Notes: generated by a model from the sequence alone, not told the origin. 47,183 bases of DNA from Acidimicrobiaceae bacterium (GCA_028819005.1 JAPPMP010000006.1:1-47183); one strand, 5' to 3'; numbered from the stretch's first letter, positions 8,781 to 18,709 are shown. A program made the numbers and translations.

Positions 8781-9767
8781 ATGGAAGCGACGGCGGCGTC
8801 ATCGGTGAAACCGCACCGAGGCGCGCGCCGCCGTCGCTCGTCCACACTCACCGGCAGAGACCGGATATGGCTGTGGTTCATGGTGGGAGTCCCGGCGTTC
8901 CTTCACATAGCTCTGGTCTGGGTCCCGGCGGGGTTGACCGTGGCCCTGTCGTTCTCCGAATGGGACAACCTGGCGCCGCTGAGCGATATCAGCGCCACGG
9001 GGTTCCGGAACTACTGGATCATCTTCACGATCTTCGAGGCCGACCTTTTCGGGGCGTTGTTCAACAACTTGATGCTGGTCGTTTGGCTGACTGTCTGCTC
9101 GGCGATCGGAATGCTGTTCGCCTACCTGCTCGACAAGAACATCCGCGGCACCGCCGTCTACCAGAGCATCTACTACTTCCCGGTCGTGCTGTCGCTGGCG
9201 GTTGTCGGCTTCATCTGGAAGTCGACGATGTTCTCGCGGGACCGCGGGCTGCTCAACGAGATCTGGCCAGGAGGCCCGGTCGACTTCGTGGGCGACGGCA
9301 CCAAGCTGTTCTCCTTCGACATTCCCTTCCTGGATCCAGCGCTGGGACTCTCCAAGAACTTCGCGGCGCTGCTCGTGGCGATGGCCTGGCGACACATCGG
9401 CTACATCATGGTCATGTACCTGGCCGGGTTGAAGGCGGTCGACCCGGCACTGCGCGAAGCCGCCCAGATCGACGGCTGCAACGAATGGCAGTCGTTCAGG
9501 CGGGTCGTGTTCCCCTCGCTGCGGCCGATCAACGTGATCGTCGTGGTGATCACGGTGATCGAGGCCCTCCGCGCCTACGACATCATCGCCGCTCTCAACG
9601 AACCACGCGGCACCGACGTCATGGGCACGCTCGTGACCAAGAGCCTGCTGGGCGAAGGCGGCGGGCGTGTCGGATTCGGATCGGCCTACGGCGTGGTGCT
9701 GCTGCTGCTGTGTCTGGGGTTCATCATCTGGTACGTCACGAACCACTATCGAGAGTCGGAATTATGA
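8781..9767 (+). CDS. Sugar ABC transporter permease (MalF/UgpA type)
   Basis: A 328-residue inner-membrane permease with six predicted helices after a basic N-terminus (RGARRRRSS). The EAA loop that contacts the ATPase reads EAAQIDGCNEWQSFRRVVFP. The start MEATAASS at 8781 is chosen because the frame further upstream overlaps the binding-protein gene and has no family homology. It overlaps the next permease by 4 bp (ATGA), so translation is coupled. Confidence 0.9.
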   Translation: MEATAASSVKPHRGARRRRSSTLTGRDRIWLWFMVGVPAFLHIALVWVPAGLTVALSFSEWDNLAPLSDISATGFRNYWIIFTIFEADLFGALFNNLMLVVWLTVCSAIGMLFAYLLDKNIRGTAVYQSIYYFPVVLSLAVVGFIWKSTMFSRDRGLLNEIWPGGPVDFVGDGTKLFSFDIPFLDPALGLSKNFAALLVAMAWRHIGYIMVMYLAGLKAVDPALREAAQIDGCNEWQSFRRVVFPSLRPINVIVVVITVIEALRAYDIIAALNEPRGTDVMGTLVTKSLLGEGGGRVGFGSAYGVVLLLLCLGFIIWYVTNHYRESEL

Positions 9768-10732
9768 GCGCCGTGACTTTCGACGGCCAACTGGCCTCCG
9801 AGGCCACGAAGCCGGACGGCGAGCTGCTCGACACGGTCCGCGCCCGACGCGCCCTGCGGCGGGGCTCCAGAGTCAAACCGATGCGTGTGCTGCTCCACAG
9901 CTTCCTGGTGTTGATGGCGATCGGCTGGCTGATCCCGATCGGCACGGCGATCTACAACTCGTTCCGCGACTACCAGACAGACACCCAGCCGAACGGCCCG
10001 TTCGCGGCGCCCGAGATGCTCACGCTCGACAACTACCGTGCCGCCTGGAACGTCGGAGAGATGTCCAAGACGTTCGGCAACACCGCCTTCATCGTCATCC
10101 CCGCGTTGTTCCTGACCCTGTTGCTGGCGGCGATCGTGGCCTACGTGTGCACCCGCTACAGCTGGAAGTTCAACATCGTGTTCCTCGTGCTGTTCACCGC
10201 CGGCAACTTGATGCCCCAGCAGGTGCTGTTCCAGCCGCTGTTCCAGTTCTTCAAGCACATGCCCTGGCCCGATCTCATTTCCGACACCAACACCGGCAAT
10301 CTCCTGGGCACCAAGATCGCGGTGATCCTGATCCATGTGGCGTTCCAGATCGGATTCTGCACCTTCGTGCTGTCCAATTTCATGAAGACCATCCCCAAGG
10401 AGATCAGCGAAGCCGCGGCGGTAGACGGTGCCGGAGTCTGGCGAGGCTTCTTCCAAGTGATCCTGCCGTTGACCCGGCCGGCCCTCGCGGCGCTGGGCAC
10501 TTTGGAGTTCACCTGGCTGTACAACGACTTCTTCTGGGGCTCGGTGCTGCTCAACCAGGGCGACGAACGTCCGATCACATCGTCGATCGCGGTGCTCAAC
10601 GGCCAGTACGGGAGCGACTTCAACCTCGTCGCCGCAGCGTCGACCCTGATCGCGCTGCCCACGCTGATCGTCTACCTGGTCCTTCAGAAGCAGTTCATCT
10701 CGGGTCTGACGCTCGGAGCGAGCAAGGGCTGA
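9764..10732 (+). CDS. Sugar ABC transporter permease (MalG/UgpE type)
   Basis: A 322-residue permease, the partner of the preceding gene. A cytoplasmic N-terminus of about 40 residues precedes six helices, and the EAA loop is EAAAVDGAGVWRGFFQVILP. CUT1 importers use two different permeases with a shared ATPase dimer, which fits this arrangement. The ATG at 9764 sits in the stop of the previous gene. It is the last gene of the operon, and a hairpin lies 39 bp downstream. Confidence 0.9.
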   Translation: MSAVTFDGQLASEATKPDGELLDTVRARRALRRGSRVKPMRVLLHSFLVLMAIGWLIPIGTAIYNSFRDYQTDTQPNGPFAAPEMLTLDNYRAAWNVGEMSKTFGNTAFIVIPALFLTLLLAAIVAYVCTRYSWKFNIVFLVLFTAGNLMPQQVLFQPLFQFFKHMPWPDLISDTNTGNLLGTKIAVILIHVAFQIGFCTFVLSNFMKTIPKEISEAAAVDGAGVWRGFFQVILPLTRPALAALGTLEFTWLYNDFFWGSVLLNQGDERPITSSIAVLNGQYGSDFNLVAAASTLIALPTLIVYLVLQKQFISGLTLGASKG

Positions 10733-10770
10733 ACTGCCCCTCGCTTTGACGCCCTCAGTCGAGTTGAACT

Positions 10771-10794
10771 GCAGCCGAGTTGCCCGTCGGCTGC
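10771..10794. terminator. Hairpin between convergent importer permease and ATPase genes
   Basis: GCAGCCGA and TCGGCTGC form a perfect 8-bp stem around an 8-nt loop between two convergent genes. No T-run follows on either strand, so it is at best a U-less or bidirectional terminator. Confidence 0.45.
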
Positions 10795-10808
10795 GCGGAA
10801 CCTCGGGT

Positions 10809-11888
10809 TCAGCTGCCGGCGAGGCGAGATCCGGTCTCGGCGTCGAACAGGTGGATCGAATCGGGTTGTGGCACGAGGCTCACCCGGTCGCCTCGTTGAG
10901 AGGAGCCCAAACCCTCAGTGCGTACCACGACCTCGCGTTGGCCGGCGCCTTCTGCGGTGCAGTACAGGTAGGACTCCGAGCCGAGCTCCTCGACGAGGTC
11001 GACGGTTGCGTTGAGTCCTCCGTCGCCGGCAGTGGTCCAGTTCTCGGGTCGCACACCGATTGTGACCGCGTCAGATGTGGCCCCGCTGGACTGTTCAGGC
11101 GTGAGCGGGACCTCCAACGACCCCGTACGCGCCACGTTGTCGCTGATCGTGCCCTCAAGCAGATTCATCGCCGGCGAGCCGATGAAGCCGGCGACGAACA
11201 GGTTCGCCGGACGGGTGAACAACTCCCGTGGAGTCGCGCACTGCATCAGAATGCCGTCTTTGAGCACCGCCACGCGATCGGCCATGGTCATCGCCTCGAC
11301 CTGATCGTGGGTGACATAAACGGTCGTCACAGCCAGACGCCTCTGCAACGCCGCGATCTGCGTCCGCGTCTGCACCCGCAGCTTGGCGTCGAGATTGGAG
11401 AGCGGCTCGTCCATCAAGAACGCTTGAGGCTGGCGCACAATCGCTCGGCCCATCGCAACCCGTTGCCTCTGACCACCCGAGAGCTTCGCCGGCTTGCGAT
11501 TCAGGTAATCGGTCAAGTCGAGCATCTCGGCTGCCTCGGCGACTCGCTTGGCGCGTTCGCCCTTGTCGACCTTGGCGATCTTGAGGTGGAAACCTATGTT
11601 CTCGGCAGTGGTCATGTGCGGATACAACGCATAATTCTGGAAGACCATGGCGATATCGCGATCCTTGGGCGGCACCGTCGTGACCTCCCGGTCGCCGATA
11701 TAGATCTCGCCATAGTCGACCGGCTCGAGCCCGGCGAGCATCCTCAGAGTCGTGGATTTTCCGCAGCCCGACGGGCCGACGAGAACAAGGAACTCGCCGT
11801 CCTCGATTTCCAGGTCGAGGCGATCAACAGCGGGCGGGTCTCCGTCGTTGTACACCCTCGTGGCTTGATCGAAAGTTACGGTGGCCAT
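10809..11888 (-). CDS. ABC transporter ATPase (MsmK/UgpC family)
   Basis: A 359-residue ATPase that energises CUT1 sugar importers. Walker A is GPSGCGKST, the Q-loop region is VFQNYALYPHMT, the signature is LSGGQRQRVAMGRAI, and Walker B is AFLMDEPLSNLDAK. The C-terminal third is the OB/TOBE regulatory domain typical of MalK-like ATPases. The ATG at 11888 has AGAGG six nt upstream. It converges on the permease operon instead of being part of it, which suggests separate control and possible sharing among several importers. Confidence 0.92.
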   Translation of the reverse strand: MATVTFDQATRVYNDGDPPAVDRLDLEIEDGEFLVLVGPSGCGKSTTLRMLAGLEPVDYGEIYIGDREVTTVPPKDRDIAMVFQNYALYPHMTTAENIGFHLKIAKVDKGERAKRVAEAAEMLDLTDYLNRKPAKLSGGQRQRVAMGRAIVRQPQAFLMDEPLSNLDAKLRVQTRTQIAALQRRLAVTTVYVTHDQVEAMTMADRVAVLKDGILMQCATPRELFTRPANLFVAGFIGSPAMNLLEGTISDNVARTGSLEVPLTPEQSSGATSDAVTIGVRPENWTTAGDGGLNATVDLVEELGSESYLYCTAEGAGQREVVVRTEGLGSSQRGDRVSLVPQPDSIHLFDAETGSRLAGS

Positions 11889-12050
11889 CAGCACCTCTGT
11901 TCTCTGGCTTCAGCGTTCATTGTCTTGGGTGTTCTTGTCGTGGCTAAACACTACAGCCGTAGTTCTGTCATTGTCGGAGTGAGAGTGGCTAGGGTGCGGT
12001 AACGCCTCGGCGCGCTTCCCCCAGAGCAGGCACTCACAAAGGACAGCGCG

Positions 12051-12713
12051 GTGGGCAGAGGCGAGGCGGTTCAGCAATGGGCTGATTCGGTCGCGGACCG
12101 GCTCGGGGTGGGCATCTGGGGATTCGTCGCAGGTGTGGCAGCGATAATCGCCGCGGCCGTGGGCGGCTGGTGGGCCTTGGCCTCGCCGGATGTGGCCCCC
12201 GCCGAGGAGATGCTGCCTAGAGTCGTGAACGCACCCGCTCCAGTGGTCGCCGAAACGTCTCAGACGGCGGAGTCGGGCGGGCGGATCGTGGTTCACGTCG
12301 AAGGCGCGGTCGTGCTGCCCGGTGTTCACGAACTCGCCGAGGGATCCCGTGTTCACGACGCCGTCGACGCCGCTGACGGCTTGACGGCGGAAGCGGACCG
12401 CTCCCGGATCAACCTTGCAGCGCAATTGGCCGACGGTCAGCGGGTCTGGGTCCCAGCGGTGGGGGAGCCGGAACCGGCGGTGGTCGATATGGCCGCGTCC
12501 GGCGCCGGCGGTGCTCCTGCTGCTCCGGTCAACCTGAACACCGCGGATCTCGCGACGCTGGAGACGCTTCCAGGAATCGGGCCGAGCATCGCCGCGGCGA
12601 TCATCGGCCACCGTCAGCAGCACGGCGCGTTCAGCCGAGCAGAAGGGCTGCTCGAAGTTCCAGGGATAGGTCGGGCGAAACTGGAGCAGCTCCTGTTGCT
12701 GGTGACTGTGTGA
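12051..12713 (+). CDS. comEA: ComEA-like DNA-binding competence protein
   Basis: A 220-residue protein with one N-terminal membrane anchor (about residues 20-45), an SLBB domain (IVVHVEGAVVLPGVHELAEG, about 83-140) and two C-terminal helix-hairpin-helix motifs (NLNTADLATLETLPGIGPS and VPGIGRAKLEQLL). ComEA binds incoming double-stranded DNA outside the membrane and delivers it to ComEC. The GTG start has AAGGA upstream. Its stop overlaps the comEC start by 4 bp (GTGA). Confidence 0.92.
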   Translation: MGRGEAVQQWADSVADRLGVGIWGFVAGVAAIIAAAVGGWWALASPDVAPAEEMLPRVVNAPAPVVAETSQTAESGGRIVVHVEGAVVLPGVHELAEGSRVHDAVDAADGLTAEADRSRINLAAQLADGQRVWVPAVGEPEPAVVDMAASGAGGAPAAPVNLNTADLATLETLPGIGPSIAAAIIGHRQQHGAFSRAEGLLEVPGIGRAKLEQLLLLVTV

Positions 12714-14467
12714 GCGCGCATCTGGTAGCTGTGGCCGCGGCGTTGGGGGCCTGGTGGATGTTCGCGGTCTCGCTGCCCGTTCTGATCGCGATGGTCCTGG
12801 TGACGTGTTGGCGGCGACACATCGCGTTGGTGCTCCTGTTGACGTTCGTCGCTGTCGGGACCCGTGGAGCTGCGGCGGTCGACGCATTGGACCCTCCGGA
12901 AGCAGAATCGTTCTCGAGCTGGGTCACCCTGCTCGACGACCCCCGGCCGGTCGGCGCGGTGGGAGTTGTGGCCACGGTGCGGCATGAACGCAAACGGCTC
13001 ACCGCTGTGGCTCACGGCGCACCTGCTGCCCGGCTCGACGACGCCTTGGCCGGAGAACGGCTCTTGTTGAGAGGTCGTGTCGCTCCCGTGAGCCCGCAGG
13101 ACTCATATGCCCACTGGCGTCATGTTGTCGGCAGGCTGGCCGTCGACTCGGTCGAGGGTCGCGAGCAGGGATCACCGGTGTCCCGGTTCGCCAACACGGT
13201 GCGCAGAACGCTCGCTGACGGGGCCAGCTCTCTGAGCCGCGGCGACCGCGCCGTATTTCTGGGCATGGTGATCGGCGACGACCGCGGCCAGACAGCGGTC
13301 GTCGCCGATGACTTCCGAGCGGCCGGTCTGGGTCATCTGCTGGTGGTCTCGGGACAGAACGTGGCTTTCGTGCTCGCAGTGGTGGCCCCGCTCGCCGGGC
13401 GCTTCAGGCCGGCGTTTCGAGCGCTGTGGCTCTTTGCCGCATTGTTGATGTTCGCGGTGATCACCAGATTCGAGCCCTCCGTGCTGCGGGCCGTTGCCAT
13501 GGCCGGCGCCGGGATCGGGGCTTCGGTCATGGGCACGCCGATCGACGGAAGACGGGCACTTTCCTGGGCCGTGGCAGCACTGTTGCTGATTGATCCGTTC
13601 CTGGTGCATCTGGTGGCGTTTCAACTGTCGGTGGCGGCCACGGCCGGCATCGTCTGGTGGTCGGCCCGGCTCGCGCAGCGTCTCGCCGGACCGGCCTGGC
13701 TGCGAGTGCCCATGGCGACTACCGCGGCCGCGCAGCTGGCGGTGTCACCCGTATTGCTGGGCTTGTTCGGCCCGCTGCCGCTCGCTTCGCTTCCAGCGAA
13801 CCTCTTGGCGGGGCCGGTCTCGGGCGCTGTGATGGTCTGGGGTTGCACCGGTGGGCTGCTCGCCGGCGTGCTCGGCGGCGTCGCCGCGGACATGATCCAT
13901 CTGCCCAGCAAGGTGATGCTCTGGTGGATCGGCAGTGTTGCTTCCCGCGCCGCTGTAGGCCCGCAGGCAAGCCTCGGCCCGGCGTCGATCGTGCTGCTGG
14001 GGGGAGCAGCCCTGCTGGCGATGCCCAAGGCCCGGCTGATGACGCTCGCGGCCGGCGTCACGGCGTCTCTGGTGGCATTGGTGGCGCTGCTCTCGGCGCC
14101 GACCCTCGCGGTCGGCGAGCATCGTCTCACAGGAGAGTCGCGGGCAATCGTGTCGGAGCGGGGGAACTTGGTGCTGGTGCTTGACAATCCCCCGACGCGA
14201 GCCCTTGTCGAGTCCTTGCGGACAGCCGGAGGGGGAAGACCCGAGCTGGTCATTGCCCTCGACGGAGACCGCGCCGATGCTGAAGCGGTGCTCGCGCTCA
14301 ACGAGCGGTTCGGGGGATTTCCGGTGGCTGCTCCGCCGATGCACCGCGTGCCGACAGGCCGCACGGTTCAAGCGGGGCAAACCGTGGAGGTGGACGATCT
14401 GATCGTGCGCTTCGAGCGGGTCGAGCCGCGACTGGAGATAAGCGTCCAACGTCGAGCCGGCTCCTAG
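12710..14467 (+). CDS. comEC: ComEC/Rec2 DNA-uptake channel, without a C-terminal metallo-beta-lactamase domain
   Basis: A 585-residue polytopic membrane protein. The competence-domain signature HLLVVSGQNVAFVLAVVAPL begins at H209, and many hydrophobic helices follow. It should carry single-stranded DNA across the membrane. Full ComEC proteins often end in a metallo-beta-lactamase-like domain with an HxHxDH motif. Here the last 130 or so residues lack that motif, so the nuclease-like domain is absent or degenerate. It is coupled to comEA by a GTGA overlap. Confidence 0.9.
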   Translation: MSAHLVAVAAALGAWWMFAVSLPVLIAMVLVTCWRRHIALVLLLTFVAVGTRGAAAVDALDPPEAESFSSWVTLLDDPRPVGAVGVVATVRHERKRLTAVAHGAPAARLDDALAGERLLLRGRVAPVSPQDSYAHWRHVVGRLAVDSVEGREQGSPVSRFANTVRRTLADGASSLSRGDRAVFLGMVIGDDRGQTAVVADDFRAAGLGHLLVVSGQNVAFVLAVVAPLAGRFRPAFRALWLFAALLMFAVITRFEPSVLRAVAMAGAGIGASVMGTPIDGRRALSWAVAALLLIDPFLVHLVAFQLSVAATAGIVWWSARLAQRLAGPAWLRVPMATTAAAQLAVSPVLLGLFGPLPLASLPANLLAGPVSGAVMVWGCTGGLLAGVLGGVAADMIHLPSKVMLWWIGSVASRAAVGPQASLGPASIVLLGGAALLAMPKARLMTLAAGVTASLVALVALLSAPTLAVGEHRLTGESRAIVSERGNLVLVLDNPPTRALVESLRTAGGGRPELVIALDGDRADAEAVLALNERFGGFPVAAPPMHRVPTGRTVQAGQTVEVDDLIVRFERVEPRLEISVQRRAGS

Positions 14468-14636
14468 AAGCCGAGCGGATTGATCCCGAACACGGTTGCC
14501 GAACAGCGAGGCCGTTGCCCGAGCGGCCCGTGAGCGCAGCGAACAAGAGCGGGGAACAACAGGTGTCGGCACAACGGCCTCTTGAATCCGCGCACGCTCC
14601 TAGACGCAACGTGTGCCCGTCGCCGCAGTCTGCGTG

Positions 14637-14642
14637 TAGGGT
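14637..14642 (+). promoter_or_regulatory. -10 box of a predicted leaderless promoter (folP2)
   Basis: TAGGGT ends 7 nt before the ATG at 14650 and there is no Shine-Dalgarno sequence, so the transcript would start at or near the A of the start codon. The rest of 14468-14636 shows no gene. Confidence 0.45.
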
Positions 14643-14649
14643 CCGGTCG

Positions 14650-15528
14650 ATGTTCCTCGAGTTGGGCGGCGCGCGCTTTGATGTGACTGATCGTGCGCTC
14701 GTGATGGGCATTCTGAATCGAACGCCCGACTCCTTTTTCGACAGCGGCAAATACTGGAACTTCGATGATTTCCTGCGCCAAGCGGAACTTCTGGTCGACC
14801 AGGGCGCCGACTTTTTGGATGTCGGCGGAGTCAAGGCGGGTCCCGGACCGGAAGTGACTCCGCAGGTCGAGATCGAACGGGTGCTGCCGGCCGTCGAAGC
14901 TCTGCGAACACGTTTTGACCTGCCCGTCTCGGTCGACACTTTCAGAGCCTCGGTGCTCGAGGAATCGCTCAGAGCCGGCGCTGTGGTCGGCAACGACATC
15001 AGCGGGTTCGCGGACCCCGACTACCTCAGAGTCGCCTCCGAGCACGGCGCTTCGGTGGTTGCCGCACATGTGCGCATCGGCCCCCGCATTCCCGACCCGC
15101 AGCCTCGCTACAAGAACCTCCGCGCCGAAGTCACCGAGTTCTTGCGCGTGCGTGCGGAGGCCGCTCTGGCAGCGGGGATTCCACGCAACAGAATCATGAT
15201 CGACGCCGGACTCGATTTGGGGAAGACGCCCGCCATGTCAACCGAGTTGATGCGCCACAGCGACGATCTCGTCGGGTTGGGATTCGCAGTTTTCCTGTCG
15301 GCCTCCAACAAGGGCTTCCTCGGCGAGCTGACAGGCACTCTGGTGGACGACAGGACCAACGCCACTCTGGGTGCGCATGCCTTGGGGATCGCGCTCGGTT
15401 GCCGCGTGCTCCGAGCCCACGATGTCGTCGGCAGCCGTCGCGTCGCAGACATGATGGCCCTGCTGTTGCGAAATCGCCGCGCCGCCCCGGTCGGAGCGGC
15501 GACCAAGAGCGGGAATCCGAGGGAATAG
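14650..15528 (+). CDS. folP2: FolP2-type dihydropteroate synthase paralogue
   Basis: A 292-residue TIM-barrel protein of the DHPS family. The motifs match mycobacterial FolP2, not true FolP: NRTPDSF (23-29), DVGGVKAGPG (57-66) where DHPS has GGESTRPG, and SASNKGFLG where DHPS has a SRK loop that binds the sulfa/pABA region. From memory, the mycobacterial FolP2 proteins are reported to lack DHPS activity, so a different role is likely. The start MFLELGG is preferred because homology begins there and a -10 box lies 7 nt upstream. holA follows after 13 bp. Confidence 0.8.
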   Translation: MFLELGGARFDVTDRALVMGILNRTPDSFFDSGKYWNFDDFLRQAELLVDQGADFLDVGGVKAGPGPEVTPQVEIERVLPAVEALRTRFDLPVSVDTFRASVLEESLRAGAVVGNDISGFADPDYLRVASEHGASVVAAHVRIGPRIPDPQPRYKNLRAEVTEFLRVRAEAALAAGIPRNRIMIDAGLDLGKTPAMSTELMRHSDDLVGLGFAVFLSASNKGFLGELTGTLVDDRTNATLGAHALGIALGCRVLRAHDVVGSRRVADMMALLLRNRRAAPVGAATKSGNPRE

Positions 15529-15541
15529 AGAGAGCGCGCAG

Positions 15542-16588
15542 ATGGCAGTTCGGTTGATACTCGGAGACGATCCGGTTCTGGTCGGAGAAGCGGTGAGCAG
15601 AGCCGTCGACGAGTTGGTGGGCGACGGTGACCGGTCGCTGATGCTCGAGACGCTCACCGAAGCCGAATACCGCACCGAGGAGGGCGCATTCGAGCCGGCG
15701 CGCCTTATCGACGCAGTTCGAACCCCCCCTTTCCTGACCGACAGACGCGTGGTCGTCGGCCGCCACGCGAGCCGCTGGGCGCGTCCCGAACATCTGAGCG
15801 CGGTAACCGAGTTGCTGGGCGAGCCGCTCGATTCAACGGAGCTGGTGATCGTGTGGGAGCGCGGGGTCGACCCCAGAGTCGATCGGATGCCGTCGCTGCC
15901 CAAGGCACTGAAGGAGGCCGTCGAGCTGGCGGGAGGCGCCGTCGAACAGACCTCGGCGCCGAGAGGCAAGGGAGCCGCGTTGTGGCTGAGAGAGCACCTG
16001 GGTGCATCGACGCTCGAGTTTGATCGGAGTGCGGCCGCGGCGGTCGAGGCCCTCATCGGGGAGGACCGGGGCCGTGTCGTGGGGCTGATGCGGACACTGG
16101 AAGGCGCCTTGGGTCCGGGCGCAACCGTCACCAGCGACGATGTTTCCATATACGGCGGAGGCAGTCTCGGTTCAGCAGTCCCGTGGGCTCTGGACGATGA
16201 GATCGACAAGGGGGATATTGCAGCCGCATTGAAGGTGCTGACTCGGCTGATCGATTACGACGGAACCCTGAGCGACCGAAACGGAGCGGCGTTCAGGTTG
16301 CTGGGGATGCTCCACAAGCGCTATGCGAACATGCTCCGCCTCGACGGCGCGAAGGTGTTCGATGAAGCCGAGGCAGCGAAGCTGCTGGGAATGAAAGGTT
16401 CGACGTTCCCGGCCAAGAAAGCTATGCAGCAGAGCCGCAGGCTCGGGACGTCCAAGCTGGCACGAGCTGTCGAGTTGCTGGCGACCGCTGACCTGCAACT
16501 TCGGGGAACCGTCGACTGGCCGCCCGAGCTGGTGATGGAAGTGCTAGTGGCCCGGCTGAGCAACCTCAGCCATCGCGCTAGCCGTTGA
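15542..16588 (+). CDS. holA: DNA polymerase III subunit delta
   Basis: A 348-residue clamp-loader subunit that opens the sliding clamp. The N-terminal region (LILGDDPVLVGEAVSRAVDE) and the pattern LIDAVRTPPFLTDRRVVVGR are typical of actinobacterial HolA, and the C-terminal collar domain contains LARAVELLATADLQLRG. The length is normal. Its location before reverse-strand rpsT is conserved in many bacteria. The 3' ends of holA and rpsT overlap by 11 bp. Confidence 0.9.
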   Translation: MAVRLILGDDPVLVGEAVSRAVDELVGDGDRSLMLETLTEAEYRTEEGAFEPARLIDAVRTPPFLTDRRVVVGRHASRWARPEHLSAVTELLGEPLDSTELVIVWERGVDPRVDRMPSLPKALKEAVELAGGAVEQTSAPRGKGAALWLREHLGASTLEFDRSAAAAVEALIGEDRGRVVGLMRTLEGALGPGATVTSDDVSIYGGGSLGSAVPWALDDEIDKGDIAAALKVLTRLIDYDGTLSDRNGAAFRLLGMLHKRYANMLRLDGAKVFDEAEAAKLLGMKGSTFPAKKAMQQSRRLGTSKLARAVELLATADLQLRGTVDWPPELVMEVLVARLSNLSHRASR

Positions 16589-16832
16589 GCTTGCGAACTA
16601 GGCGGCTCTTGTTGCGAGCCGCAGTGTTCTTGTGGATCACACCTTTTTGGGCGGCTTTGTCGATTCTCTGGACGGCCAACCGGACTGCGTCCTCTGAATC
16701 GAGGGCGTCGTCACTGATGGCTTCGAGCGCATTGCGAGTACGCGTGTTGATCTCAGAGCGGACGCTGCGGTTGCGCTGATTGCGCTTCAGGTTCTGTCGG
16801 TTGCGCTTGATTTGCGACTTGATGTTTGCCAC
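16578..16832 (-). CDS. rpsT: 30S ribosomal protein S20
   Basis: An 84-residue, strongly basic protein beginning MANIKSQIKRNRQNLKRN and ending KNTAARNKSRLVRKLNG, which is diagnostic of S20, an early-binding protein of the small subunit. The start codon is GTG with AGG a few bases upstream. It is divergent from lepA across about 90 bp and convergent with holA. Confidence 0.97.
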   Translation of the reverse strand: MANIKSQIKRNRQNLKRNQRNRSVRSEINTRTRNALEAISDDALDSEDAVRLAVQRIDKAAQKGVIHKNTAARNKSRLVRKLNG

Positions 16833-16924
16833 GGTTACCTGCCGGGGATCACGATTGAACGACGGGTAGCGTATCGGGTTCAGGTACTGGATCGCACCCG
16901 CTCGCAGATATCGTCGTCAGCTAG

Positions 16925-18709
16925 ATGGACCTTGAGCGCATACGCAACACGTCGATCATCGCCCACATTGATCATGGCAAGTCCACCCTCGCCGATCGGT
17001 TGTTGGAACTCACGGGCGCGGTCGACGTCAGAGACATGCGGGCACAGTACCTCGACTCCATGGATCTCGAACGGGAGCGGGGCATCACCATCAAGCTGCA
17101 ATCGGTTCGCCTCGAATGGGACGGCCATGTAATCAACCTCATCGACACGCCCGGTCATGTCGACTTCGGATACGAGGTAAGTCGATCTCTGGCTGCTTGC
17201 GAAAGCGTGATCCTGGTGGTTGACGCCGCTCAGGGAATCGAAGCCCAGACCCTGGCGAACTGCTATCTGGCGATGGAGAACGACATGGAAATCGTCGCCT
17301 GTCTCAACAAGATCGACCTTCCCGCAGCCGAGCCCGACAAGTACGCCGCGGAAATAGAGCAGGTCCTGGGCATCCCGGCTGAGAATGTCCTGCACATCTC
17401 TGCCAAGACCGGTGAGGGGGTCGCAGAACTCCTCGACGCGGTCGTGGCGACCACTCCCTGCCCGCAAGGCGACCCCGCCGACCCGCTGCAGGCGCTGATA
17501 TTCGACTCGCACTTCGATCAGTACCGCGGTGTGGTGTCTTCGGTGCGGGTGGTCAACGGAGTCATGTCGGCCAAGTCCAAGCTGCGGTTCATGCACGCCC
17601 AGACGACCCATGACCCCGATGAGATCGGTGTGCGCACGCCGGAGAGTCAACCTGTCGGCGAACTCGGGCCGGGGGAGACCGGCTATCTCATCGCCGGCAT
17701 CAAAGACGTGGGCGAAGCCCGATCGGGAGAGACGGTCACCACCGACAAGAACCCCGCGGCTGAACCGCTCGACGGCTACGCGGAGCCCAAACCGATGGTG
17801 TTCTCGGGGCTGTATCCGATTGAAGGGGACGAGTTCGCCGATCTGCGAGAAGCCCTTGAGAAACTGCGCCTCAACGACTCGAGTTTCACCTACGAGCCAG
17901 AGACGTCCGGCGCTCTCGGATTCGGGTTCCGCTGCGGGTTCCTCGGCCTGCTGCACATGGAGATAGTCCGCGAGCGGCTCGAACGGGAATTCGGCCTGTC
18001 GCTGATATCCACGGCGCCGTCGGTCGAGTACCGGGTCACCCGCAACGACCAGCGCACCACCGTGGTGTCGAACCCGTCGGACCTGCCGCCGGCAGGAGAG
18101 ATCGCCTCAATCGCCGAGCCCTACCTGACAGTCAGCGTGCTCGCACCGTCGCAATACACGGGAACCGTCATGGACCTGTGCCAAGGCCGGCGCGGCAAGA
18201 TGGTGAAGATGGAGTACCTGTCGCCCGAGCGTGTCGAGATCAGCTATCGGCTGCCCCTCGCCGAGGTCGTCATCGACTTCTTCGATCAACTCAAGAGCCG
18301 AACGCAGGGTTATGCCAGCCTCGACTACGAACCCGACGGCTATGAGGTCAACAGCCTTGTTCGAGTGGACGTGTTGCTCCACGGGGAGCCGGTCGATGCT
18401 TTCAGCACAATCGTCCACTCCGACAGCGCATACGGATACGGCAAGAAGATGGCCGAAAAACTCAAAGAGTTGATTCCCCGCCAGCAATTCGAGGTGCCGA
18501 TCCAGGCTGCGATCGGCGGAAAGGTCATTGCCCGCTGCACGGTGCGCGCATATCGCAAGGATGTGACCGCCAAACTCTACGGCGGTGACGTCACCCGCAA
18601 GAACAAGCTGCTTCAAAAACAGAAACGCGGAAAGAAGCGCATGAAGTCGATCGGCAGAGTCGACATTCCCCAAGAGGCGTTCATCTCCGCGCTGCAACTT
18701 CACGACTGA
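16925..18709 (+). CDS. lepA: Elongation factor 4 (LepA)
   Basis: A 594-residue translational GTPase. The G-domain motifs are [13 protein letters not shown] (G1), RGITIK (G2), DTPGHVDFG (G3) and NKIDLP (G4), and the family-specific C-terminal domain ends [17 protein letters not shown]4 acts on stalled or mistranslocated ribosomes. The length is as expected. The ATG at 16925 follows a short leader with no clear SD. Confidence 0.97.
   Translation: MDLERIRNTSIIAHIDHGKSTLADRLLELTGAVDVRDMRAQYLDSMDLERERGITIKLQSVRLEWDGHVINLIDTPGHVDFGYEVSRSLAACESVILVVDAAQGIEAQTLANCYLAMENDMEIVACLNKIDLPAAEPDKYAAEIEQVLGIPAENVLHISAKTGEGVAELLDAVVATTPCPQGDPADPLQALIFDSHFDQYRGVVSSVRVVNGVMSAKSKLRFMHAQTTHDPDEIGVRTPESQPVGELGPGETGYLIAGIKDVGEARSGETVTTDKNPAAEPLDGYAEPKPMVFSGLYPIEGDEFADLREALEKLRLNDSSFTYEPETSGALGFGFRCGFLGLLHMEIVRERLEREFGLSLISTAPSVEYRVTRNDQRTTVVSNPSDLPPAGEIASIAEPYLTVSVLAPSQYTGTVMDLCQGRRGKMVKMEYLSPERVEISYRLPLAEVVIDFFDQLKSRTQGYASLDYEPDGYEVNSLVRVDVLLHGEPVDAFSTIVHSDSAYGYGKKMAEKLKELIPRQQFEVPIQAAIGGKVIARCTVRAYRKDVTAKLYGGDVTRKNKLLQKQKRGKKRMKSIGRVDIPQEAFISALQLHD

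Noticed and set aside
10746..12002. 418-codon forward frame over the ABC ATPase gene
   Set aside because: The reverse strand carries all ABC motifs, so the forward frame is its shadow.
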